Positions 45,551 to 55,741 of a stretch of DNA of 64,000 nucleotides are shown piece by piece (the stretch's first letter is position 1; every line of letters starts with the position of its first letter). Origin of the DNA: a bacterium (GTDB lineage Bacteria > Hinthialibacterota > Hinthialibacteria > Hinthialibacterales > Hinthialibacteraceae); assembly GCA_016125385.1 (NCBI GenBank), contig WGLV01000011.1:124001-188000 (forward strand), given 5' to 3'. Below the pieces are notes generated by a model that did no database searches, was not told the DNA's origin, and saw only the letters and a program-made list of their open reading frames with translations. The translations under genes and the position numbers were made by a program.

Positions 45551-45627
45551 CGAAGTCCTGCTTTTGGGTGATGCCTGAATTCGATGGAATTAGCATTTCA
45601 TCTATGCACCGGTGAACACGATTTCGC

Positions 45628-46188
45628 TTACGCCTCAACTTTCGACAGGCGCAGGATGCGCAGCACCGCGCCGAGGATGTCGCGTTCGATGAATTCAGGC
45701 TGGCGTTGAGAGTTCCGTAGCTTTTCAATCGTCTTGAAGGGTTTTCCGCTGCGGACGAGGGCGTTTTTGCATCCCGCCGCCCAGCCCGCCTCCAGGCAAT
45801 CCCAGCGGTCGCTGATGAACCACGTCTGAGAGAGGTCGAACTTGTGTTTGGCCGCGGCGATCTGCAGGAGGCCGGGTTTGGGGAACGCGCATTTCTCCCA
45901 CGGCGCGAGCGCGCTGGGGCATACCATCACGTCGTGAACCAGCCCGCCTTCTTCGACGATCGAAGTTTTCATATTTTCAACGATCGCCTTGTGGTCTTCG
46001 GGGCTGAGACTCTTGTCGTTCAAGCCTTCTTCATTGACGAGAACGACGGGCTTGAAGCCCTGGCGCTCCATTTCAAAAAAGGCTTCCAGCGCGAACGGTA
46101 AAAACACGAACTGATCGGGGCTTGATATCGGGGCGTCCTGGCGGACGTTCACGACGCCGTCACGATGCAGCAGGATGTATTGATCCAT
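45628..46188 (-). CDS. GmhB-like HAD protein lacking the catalytic Asp
   Basis: A 186-residue protein of the HAD-IIIA histidinol/heptose-bisphosphate phosphatase group. TTGAGGTG precedes the ATG. The normal LDRDGVIN motif reads LLHRDGVVN, so the nucleophilic Asp is His while the second Asp remains. The motif II VTN(Q/S) Thr is Val (VVLVNEEG). The zinc loop keeps two cysteines (CPSALAPWEKC) but loses the His and one Cys. The Lys region (FPKPG) and motif IV (ISDRWDCLEAGWAAGCKNALV) are retained. It is therefore likely not a classic phosphatase; a binding or regulatory role is possible. It overlaps the end of recF by 29 bases. Confidence 0.8.
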   Translation of the reverse strand: MDQYILLHRDGVVNVRQDAPISSPDQFVFLPFALEAFFEMERQGFKPVVLVNEEGLNDKSLSPEDHKAIVENMKTSIVEEGGLVHDVMVCPSALAPWEKCAFPKPGLLQIAAAKHKFDLSQTWFISDRWDCLEAGWAAGCKNALVRSGKPFKTIEKLRNSQRQPEFIERDILGAVLRILRLSKVEA

Positions 46189-47266
46189 GATTCACCTCAA
46201 AGATTTGCGCGGGTTCGATGCGCGCGCCGAGATGGCCGAGGTCGGCGGCGGTGACGATCAACTGACCGGTGCGGTCGACGCTGTCCCAGAAGCGGGCCCT
46301 GCGCGTATTATCCATTTCATACACCACGTCGTCAATTAACAGCAGCGGCGTCTCGCCCACCGCGTCGCGCGCGGCGCGGGCTTCGGCCAGCCTGAGCGAC
46401 AGCGCGGCGGCGCGCCGCTGGCCCTGCGAGCCGAACTGGGCGAGGCTCTTGCCCGCCAGCGTACAGGGCATGTCGTCGCGATGGGGGCCGATCAGCGTAT
46501 TGCCGCGTTCGGCTTCCGTCCCGCGCGAGCGCTCCAGCCGTTCCGCCAGCCGCGCGCGGATGTCTTCGGCGGTCTCCGGCTCGGCGGCGGGGTAATGGAT
46601 CACGCAGGGGCCGTCGTCCGCCAGCCGCCCGTAGTATTCCGTCACCAGCGGGGCCAGCGCTCGGACGTAACGCCCCCGCCGTTCGGTGACCTTCGCCGCC
46701 GCGTCGAGAAAGGGCGCGTCCCACACCGCGAGTTCTTTTTGCGCTGAATTATCGGATCGAAGCTGCATTCTCTTGAGCAGTTGATTGCGTTGTTTGACCA
46801 GCCGCCGGTATTGTTGAAGCAGCCCGATGTACGAGGGATCGATCTGGGCGATGGCCATGTCGACGTAGCGCCGCCGTTCAGCCGGGCCGCCCGCCGCCAC
46901 CGCCATGTCTTCCGGCGCGAACAGCACGGTGCGCAGGCGGCCGTACAGGTCGCCGACGCGGGGCAGGGCGACGTCGTCGGCTTTGATCGACTTGCGTTTT
47001 TTCTCCAGACCGCAGGCGAGGGTTTCTTCGCCGTCCAGGCGTTCGACGCGGCCGCGCAGGTAGGCGGTCTCTTCGCCCCACTGGATGAGTTCCTCTTCTT
47101 TGTGCGTGCGGTGCGATGTCGAAGTCGAAAGGAAGACGATCGCCTCGATCAGGCTGGTTTTGCCCTGTGCGTTCAGGCCGAGAAACAACTGCATGCCGGA
47201 GCCCAGTTCAAGGCTGGCCTCGCCGATCAGGCGAAAGTGGCGGATCAGCAGCGAAGCGAGCCGCAT
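46160..47266 (-). CDS. recF: DNA recombination/repair ATPase RecF
   Basis: A 368-residue SMC-like ABC ATPase that loads RecA at gaps with RecO and RecR. The start at 47266 lies two bases after the sixA stop; the 32 codons upstream are inside sixA. Walker A is LGLNAQGKTSLIEAI (about residue 30; AQGKT in place of the usual GxGKT), the signature region is FGSQGQRRAAALSLRLAEA, and Walker B is LLLIDDVVYEMD. Unusually, the gene is not next to dnaA, dnaN or gyrB but in a coupled operon with a phosphohistidine phosphatase, an unknown coiled-coil protein and a degenerate HAD protein. Confidence 0.93.
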   Translation of the reverse strand: MRLASLLIRHFRLIGEASLELGSGMQLFLGLNAQGKTSLIEAIVFLSTSTSHRTHKEEELIQWGEETAYLRGRVERLDGEETLACGLEKKRKSIKADDVALPRVGDLYGRLRTVLFAPEDMAVAAGGPAERRRYVDMAIAQIDPSYIGLLQQYRRLVKQRNQLLKRMQLRSDNSAQKELAVWDAPFLDAAAKVTERRGRYVRALAPLVTEYYGRLADDGPCVIHYPAAEPETAEDIRARLAERLERSRGTEAERGNTLIGPHRDDMPCTLAGKSLAQFGSQGQRRAAALSLRLAEARAARDAVGETPLLLIDDVVYEMDNTRRARFWDSVDRTGQLIVTAADLGHLGARIEPAQIFEVNHGSIHPAAS

Positions 47267-47268
47267 GG

Positions 47269-47775
47269 CTAGCGCGCGATGGTTCGCAGCTCTTTGGGCT
47301 GCAACAGCCAGACCAGCGTGCCCTGACCGGGGCGGATGGGGCCGGAGAAATCGACGCGGCACACCGCGCCTTTTTTCAGCTGGATGCTGGGATTGGTTGA
47401 ATCGGCGATCGCCAGCGCGATGGTTTCGCTGAGGTGAGGTTCATGACCCACCAGCGCGACCCGGCCGTTGGGATCGTAGGGTTCGATGAGCGGCGGCAAT
47501 TCATCGAAGGTGCCGTCCGGTTCGAGCGCGGCGGTTTCTTCGATCAATATGGGCTCGCGGAACTGCCCCGCCACGATTTCGGCGGTTTCTTTCGCGCGGC
47601 GGTAGGGGCTGGTGTACATGCAATCGAACGTCTGGATCAGCCGGTTAAGCCCCCGGGCGTTTTTGATCATTTTCTGGATGCCGTTTTCGGTCAGCCATCG
47701 TTCCGATTCGCCGGGCGCGTCGGGCGCGTCCCGGTCGATGGCGATCGCGTGCCGTATAAAGTAGAGTTCCATCAT
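47269..47775 (-). CDS. sixA: SixA-type phosphohistidine phosphatase
   Basis: A 168-residue histidine phosphatase. YFIRHAIA gives the RH catalytic pair near the N-terminus (Arg-His, His nucleophile), TSPYRRAKETAEIV the second Arg, and ALVGHEPHLSETIA the second catalytic His. The short form without an insert is typical of SixA, which dephosphorylates phosphohistidine on phosphorelay or PTS-like proteins. The start codons (ATGATG) contain the stop of the upstream gene, and recF follows two bases after its own stop, so the three are tightly coupled. Confidence 0.88.
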   Translation of the reverse strand: MMELYFIRHAIAIDRDAPDAPGESERWLTENGIQKMIKNARGLNRLIQTFDCMYTSPYRRAKETAEIVAGQFREPILIEETAALEPDGTFDELPPLIEPYDPNGRVALVGHEPHLSETIALAIADSTNPSIQLKKGAVCRVDFSGPIRPGQGTLVWLLQPKELRTIAR

Positions 47776-49439
47776 CCCGCTCCGGCTTTGCGCTTGGCCT
47801 TGCGCGCTTCGCGTTCGGCCTTCATCCGCTCGATTTCCTTCTGTTCTTCTTCTTCGCGTTTTTTCTTGGCGTCTTCCAGTTCGATCATGCGGGCGAACAC
47901 GCCGCCGCCCTTCAGGGTCTGTTTGACCTTATCGCTGAACGGACAGTTCTGATAGAGAAATTCGCGGAACCGTTTCTCCAGTTTGGGGATGCGGCGCGAT
48001 TCGTACAATACCCATAGCTGATAACAATCGACGAACACCTGTTTGAGATCTTTGCGCTGTTCTTTTTTATTGAACAACGCCAGCCATTTTCCGGTCAGCC
48101 CTTCGCTGAGCCAGTAGTGCATGGCGTCGGCCTTGGCCCATTCCCAGCGGTAATCGGCGACGCCCATCAACAGCGTCTTCATGCTGTTGCGCGGCGGAAA
48201 CGCGCAGATGCACAATCGCGGACCGGTCGTCCCTTTTTTGCCGGGGCTCCACGGCTCCCAGCAGCCTGAGCGTTGCCCGTAGCCGGGCAGAACGATGAAG
48301 AGCGGCTGCACCACGGTGTCTTCGCCTTTGTATTTGCGGTTGAACATGATGTGGTCGCAGTTGAGAATCTTCTCCATCGCCTCTTTCATCCAGGCGCGCG
48401 TCACGACGGGGTTGTCGCGGCTGGGCGAACAATACTCCTGCATCATGATGGTGACCTGGTTAGCGCGCGCCCCCACGCAAATGCGCTGCATCTGGGGGAT
48501 GTTGATCATTTCGTATCCCAGCGCGGTGGCGCCGCGCGCGTTGGGGTCGGGTTTGCGGCCGTCCAGAGCCATCTCGTCGATTTCGCTGTAGCGCAGGTTT
48601 CCGCGCGAGATCTCCTCCAGCCATTCGTCCATGTAATACACGCCGGAATCTTCCGGGCGGCTTTTATCGAGATAGAGCTGCTCCCACACGTCCATGCGAT
48701 CGGCCATCAGTTTGTCGTCCAGCATGCCGTAGCGCATAAAGAGCCGTTTTTCCCACGGCAGGTTTTCATGGGCGAGGCGCTTGCCCATCTTGTCGATCAT
48801 TCGCCAGTAGAGCCCGGTCATCGAGTTCAGTACGTTCCGTTTCTGATCGGGTTCGCAGCCCGGCAGTTTTTCAAGCATGCCGAGCATTTCGTCTTTTTCT
48901 TCTTCGCCTTCCAGCACCGCACTGAGAAATTCGCCGGCTTCAAAATTAACGGATGGGGTGAATACGGTCGGCGCGGACGGTTCAGAGGGAGATTCGTCGT
49001 CATCGTTGAGCGCGTTGAAGTCGGTTTCCTGATCTTCATCCGAGTCCGGGTCAATATCGGGGCTCGTGGCGGGTGATTTGGCCTCGGCGTTTTCTTCTTT
49101 GGCGCGGATCGCTTCCTTGACGCGTTCGGTCGCGCCGGGGGCGGCTTTCTTTACGAAGGTATCGGAGCGTTCTTCCAGTTCAGGCGCCTTGGGGGCGGGT
49201 TTTTTGATGGCCTGTTTGACCATGCTGGCGGATTTGGCTTCTTCAGGCGCGGCCTCGGCCGTGTCTGGTTCCCGCGATGCGGTCGCCTCGCCGTTGGGCG
49301 ATTTCACCAGTTTGACCAGCTTGGTTTTCAGCGCGTGAATCTGCAGGTCGCGCTTCTTCAGCAGCACCTGGTATTGTTTGACCTTGGTCTCCAGGCGTTT
49401 GATATATTCAACGATTTGCTCCCGGTTGGGCGCGGCCAT
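47772..49439 (-). CDS. Unrecognised 555-residue coiled-coil protein
   Basis: I do not recognise this family. Residues 1-45 form a basic coiled coil (IVEYIKRLETKVKQYQVLLKK). Residues about 50-160 are low-complexity and charged, rich in Ala, Pro, Lys, Glu and then Asp/Ser. Residues about 165-510 look like a folded globular domain rich in Trp, Met, Tyr and Cys (NVLNSMTGLYWRMIDKMGKRL, YGQRSGCWEPWSPGKKG, LLMGVADYRWEWAKADAMHYW). Residues 515-555 are a highly charged helix of Glu/Lys/Arg repeats. No signal peptide or membrane helix. It is the first gene of an operon with sixA and recF and has a perfect TATAAT box upstream (49627-49632). Expression and codon use look normal. A DNA- or nucleoprotein-associated role is only a guess from context. 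Confidence 0.75.
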   Translation of the reverse strand: MAAPNREQIVEYIKRLETKVKQYQVLLKKRDLQIHALKTKLVKLVKSPNGEATASREPDTAEAAPEEAKSASMVKQAIKKPAPKAPELEERSDTFVKKAAPGATERVKEAIRAKEENAEAKSPATSPDIDPDSDEDQETDFNALNDDDESPSEPSAPTVFTPSVNFEAGEFLSAVLEGEEEKDEMLGMLEKLPGCEPDQKRNVLNSMTGLYWRMIDKMGKRLAHENLPWEKRLFMRYGMLDDKLMADRMDVWEQLYLDKSRPEDSGVYYMDEWLEEISRGNLRYSEIDEMALDGRKPDPNARGATALGYEMINIPQMQRICVGARANQVTIMMQEYCSPSRDNPVVTRAWMKEAMEKILNCDHIMFNRKYKGEDTVVQPLFIVLPGYGQRSGCWEPWSPGKKGTTGPRLCICAFPPRNSMKTLLMGVADYRWEWAKADAMHYWLSEGLTGKWLALFNKKEQRKDLKQVFVDCYQLWVLYESRRIPKLEKRFREFLYQNCPFSDKVKQTLKGGGVFARMIELEDAKKKREEEEQKEIERMKAEREARKAKRKAGAG

Positions 49440-49567
49440 AAATAAATCCCCTGAAGCGGATAGTGTGGGCGGCGACGGAACTGCTCCCCGTGCTCAATGC
49501 GTTTCAAGACGGGCTGGCGCGAAAAACGCGATTCCCGTCCAAAATCACAAGATCATCCCAACGTTGC

Positions 49568-49632
49568 ATGGGTCAAATCCGATTGGTGGACTGACCATTC
49601 ATAGCAAGCGTAATAAAACGTGACCCATTATA
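49568..49632 (-). promoter_or_regulatory. Promoter with inverted-repeat operator for the recF operon
   Basis: Minus-strand TATAAT at 49627-49632. A perfect 8-bp inverted repeat, ATGGGTCA (49568-49575) and TGACCCAT (49621-49628), has one arm touching the -10 box and the other in the leader 45 bases away. No good -35 is seen. The leader before 49439 is about 185 bases long and contains a nested hairpin (GACGGG/CCCGTC, 49508-49539). Confidence 0.4.
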
Positions 49633-49724
49633 ACATTAAAGTATCGTGGGTGAAACATGAGATTTTGATTGGTGGATCGTAAATATAAGAGCGGGCAGGG
49701 TCAGGAGCGGATTGCCGCCAGATG

Positions 49725-50426
49725 TCACTTCGACCGGGCGGAGGCATGGTCTTCACGCCATGAGTTCATCATTTCATTGAGCCGGATGAATTCGCCCGCG
49801 GGGTCGCCGCCGTCGAAAATCGCCGCGCCGGAGACGATTTCTTCCGCCCCCGCGTCATGGACGAAACGCAAGGTTTCCCGGTTGATGCCGCCGTCGACCT
49901 GGATGGTGAAGTCGTACCCGCTCCGTTCGCGAATCGCGGCCAGTTCCTCGATTTTGGGGAGGGTTTCTTTCAAAAACGCCTGGCCTGCGAAGCCGGGGTA
50001 AACCGTCATCACCAGCACCTGATCGACGATGGGAAGAATCGGCTCCAGTTTGGCCAGCGTGGTTGGCGGGCTGATCGCCGCACCCGCGCGTTTCCCGTGG
50101 TCTTTCAGCCATTGCAGGTCTTTTTTCATGTCGCCCGACGAGGTTTCGACATGAAGGGTCACGCTGCGCACGCGCGGTTTGTTGAACCATTTCATCTGAG
50201 TGGATGGGTTGGTCACCATCAGGTGGGCGTCGAACTCGCAATTGACGCTGTCACCCAGGCTATCGATGATCAACGGCCCGATGGTGATGTTCGGCACGAA
50301 GTGCCCGTCCATCACGTCATAGTGAAACACGTGCGCGCCCGCCTGCTCCATCGAGCGGATGGTTTCACCAAGCCGGTCGAACGGCGCGGATAACAGCGAG
50401 GGCAATAGAATCGGGCGTTTTGTCAT
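49725..50426 (-). CDS. rpe: Ribulose-phosphate 3-epimerase
   Basis: A 233-residue TIM-barrel enzyme interconverting ribulose-5-phosphate and xylulose-5-phosphate in the pentose phosphate pathway. LLPSLLSAPF, HYDVMDGHFVPNITIGP (metal-binding His and catalytic Asp), FDAHLMVTNP, MTVYPGFAGQAF (phosphate loop, Ala where Gly is usual) and QVDGGINRET (second catalytic Asp) are present. It is the last gene of the ftsH-folP-cdaA-ybbR-pdxJ set, 38 bases after pdxJ. Confidence 0.93.
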   Translation of the reverse strand: MTKRPILLPSLLSAPFDRLGETIRSMEQAGAHVFHYDVMDGHFVPNITIGPLIIDSLGDSVNCEFDAHLMVTNPSTQMKWFNKPRVRSVTLHVETSSGDMKKDLQWLKDHGKRAGAAISPPTTLAKLEPILPIVDQVLVMTVYPGFAGQAFLKETLPKIEELAAIRERSGYDFTIQVDGGINRETLRFVHDAGAEEIVSGAAIFDGGDPAGEFIRLNEMMNSWREDHASARSK

Positions 50427-50464
50427 TCGTTCTGCTTCGTAGTGCGGTGAGATTCCGGCGCCGG

Positions 50465-51196
50465 TCAGGCGGCGCGTCCGGCTTCATTCAACAGGGTTTT
50501 CATCTCGCGGACGGCTCGCTCCATCCCCACCATGACGGCCATGCCGATGATGCTGTGTCCGGTATGGAGCCAGCCGATCGCCGGCAGCGCGGCCACACGG
50601 GTGGTGTTGGTGTAATGCAGCCCGTGCCCGGCGTTGACTTTCAACCCGAGGCCGCGGGCATGTTCGGCGGCGTTGACCACGATCTGGAACTCGTGGTCTT
50701 CGGCTTCGCGCGTTTTCGCGTTCGAATACGGCCCTGTGTGGATTTCGACCGTCTGCGCGCCCAGGCTGTGAGCGGCGGTGATCTGATCGGCTTCGGCGTC
50801 GATGAAGATGCTGACGTCGATGCCGGCGTCGAGCAGCGGGTCGATCAAGGGTTGAAGTTTGGCTTCACGCCCGGCGACGGCCAGCCCGCTTTCCGTGGTG
50901 CGTTCTTCGCGCAATTCGGGGACCAGCGTGCAACACTCGGGTTTGACGTCCAGCGCGAGTTTGACCATCTCGGGCGTCAGCGCCATTTCCAGCGTGAAGG
51001 GAATCCGTAGTACCTGCTTGAGCAGATACACGTCGCGGTCCTGAATGTGGCGGCGGTCTTCACGGGGATGGACGGTGATGCCGTCGGCGCCGCCCAGTTG
51101 AGCGAGAATGGCCGCTTCAACCGGGTCGGGATACGCCGTGTCTCTGGATTGCCGCAGTGTGGCGATGTGATCGATATTGACGGACAGTTTCGCCAT
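50465..51196 (-). CDS. pdxJ: Pyridoxine 5'-phosphate synthase PdxJ
   Basis: A 243-residue TIM-barrel enzyme that condenses 1-deoxyxylulose-5-phosphate with 3-amino-2-oxopropyl phosphate, the last step of DXP-dependent vitamin B6 synthesis. LSVNIDHIATLRQSR, GADGITVHPREDRRHIQDRDV, FTLEMALTPEMVKLALDVKPECCTLVPE, and the C-terminal NAGHGLHYTN are all family signatures. It starts seven bases after the ybbR stop. The position downstream of cdaA and ybbR is where glmM is often found. Confidence 0.96.
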   Translation of the reverse strand: MAKLSVNIDHIATLRQSRDTAYPDPVEAAILAQLGGADGITVHPREDRRHIQDRDVYLLKQVLRIPFTLEMALTPEMVKLALDVKPECCTLVPELREERTTESGLAVAGREAKLQPLIDPLLDAGIDVSIFIDAEADQITAAHSLGAQTVEIHTGPYSNAKTREAEDHEFQIVVNAAEHARGLGLKVNAGHGLHYTNTTRVAALPAIGWLHTGHSIIGMAVMVGMERAVREMKTLLNEAGRAA

Positions 51197-51203
51197 GAAA
51201 TCG

Positions 51204-51962
51204 CTACTTTCGCTCTGAATAGGTCAATGTGACGGTGACGCCATGAACGTTGGAGTCAGCGGGATGTATATCATACGGCCCCGAGGGAATATCCAAAGGC
51301 AGATAGATCGGCGGCGTATCGGGTGGAATCAGATCGAGAATCAGCGCCTGGGTTGAAACCGATTCGATCCGGTCGAGCGCGTCGCGGGGGCCGGTGAGCC
51401 GGATCGAGGGAGGACTCACCGACAGCGACTTGAGCACGAAACGCTCGGGCGGCGTCCCCTGAGTCGGCGTCACGATTTTGACCACTTTTTCAATACGATA
51501 TAACGGAATCAGAATCTGGTTGGAGTCGGAGTTTTCAGGCGGCGATTGCGGCGCCGTCATTTCCCACGGCTGGACTTGAATCTTCACCTGTCTTGGACGG
51601 ATCGAATCCTCAACCACCGAAATCCGGCTGCGGTCGCCCGGTTCAAGCGGCGTACGGAACATCTCGTTACCCAGCAGCAGAACCACCGGGTCTCCGTTCT
51701 CTGAAAAATGGACGCTCGACAGGTCGACGCGGAAGCTGGACTGATCGGACCGCACCAGTTCAATCGTGTTGCGCGGCCCCTGAATGGCGAGCGAAGCCCG
51801 CGCGGGCGTCCAGTTCTCCGGCAGCGTCCAGTTGGGTGGGACGTGCTCGATGGTGACCGGGATGTTGGTCAGGGTACGCCGCTGAATGCGCTCCTGACCC
51901 TTGATGTACACCAGCCCGATCGCCAGCATCAGGGAAAGAATTAATATCGTCCGGTTTGACAT
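51204..51962 (-). CDS. YbbR-domain protein (CdaR-like)
   Basis: A 252-residue membrane-anchored protein with one N-terminal helix (MSNRTILILSLMLAIGLVYI) and extracytoplasmic YbbR-type beta repeats (LTNIPVTIEHVPPNWTLPENWTPARASLAIQGP and ERFVLKSLSVSPPSIRLTGPRDALDRIESV). YbbR/CdaR proteins bind and regulate the diadenylate cyclase CdaA across the membrane. The gene directly follows cdaA (66-base gap), which supports that role. Confidence 0.85.
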   Translation of the reverse strand: MSNRTILILSLMLAIGLVYIKGQERIQRRTLTNIPVTIEHVPPNWTLPENWTPARASLAIQGPRNTIELVRSDQSSFRVDLSSVHFSENGDPVVLLLGNEMFRTPLEPGDRSRISVVEDSIRPRQVKIQVQPWEMTAPQSPPENSDSNQILIPLYRIEKVVKIVTPTQGTPPERFVLKSLSVSPPSIRLTGPRDALDRIESVSTQALILDLIPPDTPPIYLPLDIPSGPYDIHPADSNVHGVTVTLTYSERK

Positions 51963-52028
51963 ATCGTTTGCGTCCGTCCTGTCAGAAACTACGGTTCCGG
52001 CGCCGCTTCGGTATAAAGCCGGATGAGA

Positions 52029-52802
52029 TTACGAACTCGCTCCCTTGTTAATGACATTGGTTAGAATCGACTGAATCTTGGAATGGTCGATGTCGCGCGT
52101 GATGCGTCCATTGATCGCCAGTGAGATGGCGCCGGTTTCTTCCGAGACGATGACCGTGACTGAATCGGTCTCTTCAGCCAGCCCCAGCGCCGCGCGGTGG
52201 CGCGTGCCCAGGCTGCTTTCGATCTCTTCGCGTTCACTCAGCGGCAACAGGCACGCCGCCGCCGCCAGCCGGCCCTCCCGGATAATCACCGCGCCGTCGT
52301 GCAGGGGCGTCAGGGGTGAAAAGATCGACACCAGCAGTTCAGACGAGACCAGACTGTCGAGTTTGATTCCGGTGTCGATGAAGCCCTGCAGGCTGGCGCC
52401 GCGCTCGAACACGATCAGGCAGCCGATATGACGCCGCGACAACACCTGAACCGCCTGAGCGGCTTCGGCGGATACCGGATCGTGAAGGTTCCGCGTCTTT
52501 CGGAGAAGCCTCATCTGCATCAGCCGAGCGACCGACCGGCGCATCTCCGGAGCGTAAATGATGACCAGCCCGACGAAGATCGGCATCTGGGCGGTGGTGA
52601 GAAACCAGTTTACGGTGTACAGATCGAGCAGTTTGGAGAGGTAAACGCCCGCCATCAGCAGCACGAGAAACTGGAATACGTGCATGGCGCGGGTTCCGCG
52701 AATCGCTTTCAGCACGACGTAAAAAATCATCCACAGGATGACGATCTCCGCCGCCGCCCTTACGCCGTCAACGCCGAAAGATTTGATCCAGAACGATTCG
52801 AT
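52029..52802 (-). CDS. cdaA: Diadenylate cyclase CdaA, non-canonical start likely
   Basis: A membrane-bound cyclase making c-di-AMP from two ATP. The DAC domain has LTPLHDGAVII (DGA) and SLGTRHRAALG (RHR), the catalytic motifs. The first ATG (52730) would cut the first membrane helix in half: upstream in-frame codons encode EIVILW, which joins MIFYVVL to complete it, then IRGTRA as usual. No ATG, GTG or TTG lies in frame between the folP region stop and 52730. A strong AGGAG sits eight bases before an ATC at 52802, so I place the start there (257 residues). Alternatives are the shorter ATG or a sequence error. Two further helices precede the cyclase domain. Confidence 0.85.
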   Translation of the reverse strand: MESFWIKSFGVDGVRAAAEIVILWMIFYVVLKAIRGTRAMHVFQFLVLLMAGVYLSKLLDLYTVNWFLTTAQMPIFVGLVIIYAPEMRRSVARLMQMRLLRKTRNLHDPVSAEAAQAVQVLSRRHIGCLIVFERGASLQGFIDTGIKLDSLVSSELLVSIFSPLTPLHDGAVIIREGRLAAAACLLPLSEREEIESSLGTRHRAALGLAEETDSVTVIVSEETGAISLAINGRITRDIDHSKIQSILTNVINKGASS

Positions 52803-52823
52803 GGTTCTCGCTCCTCTCCACAG

Positions 52824-53690
52824 TTACTCGGTGATGAATCGCTCGCGTACAATCGCGTCCGCCACGACAACCGCGTCGCGGATCGCCTTGACGTGATGAA
52901 CGCGGATCACGTTCGCGCCGCGTAATACGCCCGCCGCGCAGGCGCCCGCCGTACCCCAGTCGCGATCGAGCGGTTCGCGGCCCGTCGCCCGTCCGATAAA
53001 TGACTTGCGCGAGACGCCCAAAACCAGCGGGCGCCCGGCGAGCCGTAACTCACCGAGCCGGTTAATCAGCGTCAGGTTTTGTTCGGCGGTTTTGCTGAAT
53101 CCGATTCCCGGATCGAAAGCGAGTTGCGCGGGTGAAACGCCCGCCTCGAGAGCGATCTGTTGCTGGCGCTCGAAAAACGCCCTGATCTCACCGATCGGGT
53201 CGTCGTATTCAGTGAACGATTGCATGGTGCGCGGGGTTCCGCGCATGTGCATTACGATCAGCCCCGCGCCGCTTTGCGCCGAGAGCTCGGCCAGGCGCGG
53301 CTCCTGCTGCAGCCCGCTGATGTCGTTGATTACAGCGGCGCCCGCTTCAAGGGCGCGAGCCGCCACCTCGTATTTCACGGTATCGATGGAAAGGGGAAAC
53401 CCCTGGCGTCCGGCGATTTCTTCGACGACCGGCTTGACCCGGCGCCATTCTTCATCCGCGGATGCGGGAGCCGCCCCGGGCCGGGACGATTCGCCCCCCG
53501 CGTCAATGAGATGCGCGCCCTCATGGATCAACCGCTCCGCTTGCCGGATGGCGTCCGTTGCGTTGAAAAACCGTCCTCCATCGCTGAAGGAATCGGGCGT
53601 CGCGTTCACGACGCCCATCATCAGCGCGCCGTCTCCCCAATTCAATACGTGGCGTCCACAGCGCCACCTTCCGTCATTCGATGCGTCCAC
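52824..53690 (-). CDS. folP: Dihydropteroate synthase
   Basis: A 288-residue TIM-barrel enzyme joining p-aminobenzoate to dihydropterin pyrophosphate in folate synthesis; the target of sulfonamides. MMGVVNATPDSFSDGGRF is the first DHPS signature, GAHLIDAGGESSRPGA the second, and SIDTVKYEVA, INDISGL and DPGIGFSKT follow. The start is a GTG at 53690 with only a weak ribosome site; the frame has no closer ATG that keeps the N-terminus. It lies between ftsH (62-base gap) and cdaA, a common order. Confidence 0.95.
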   Translation of the reverse strand: MDASNDGRWRCGRHVLNWGDGALMMGVVNATPDSFSDGGRFFNATDAIRQAERLIHEGAHLIDAGGESSRPGAAPASADEEWRRVKPVVEEIAGRQGFPLSIDTVKYEVAARALEAGAAVINDISGLQQEPRLAELSAQSGAGLIVMHMRGTPRTMQSFTEYDDPIGEIRAFFERQQQIALEAGVSPAQLAFDPGIGFSKTAEQNLTLINRLGELRLAGRPLVLGVSRKSFIGRATGREPLDRDWGTAGACAAGVLRGANVIRVHHVKAIRDAVVVADAIVRERFITE

Positions 53691-53752
53691 GATGGCGTAC
53701 CGGTTTCCATGACCGGCTTTGCGCCGGCGCCGCCCGCGAGGGGGCGGATCGT

Positions 53753-55741
<1,989 letters not shown>

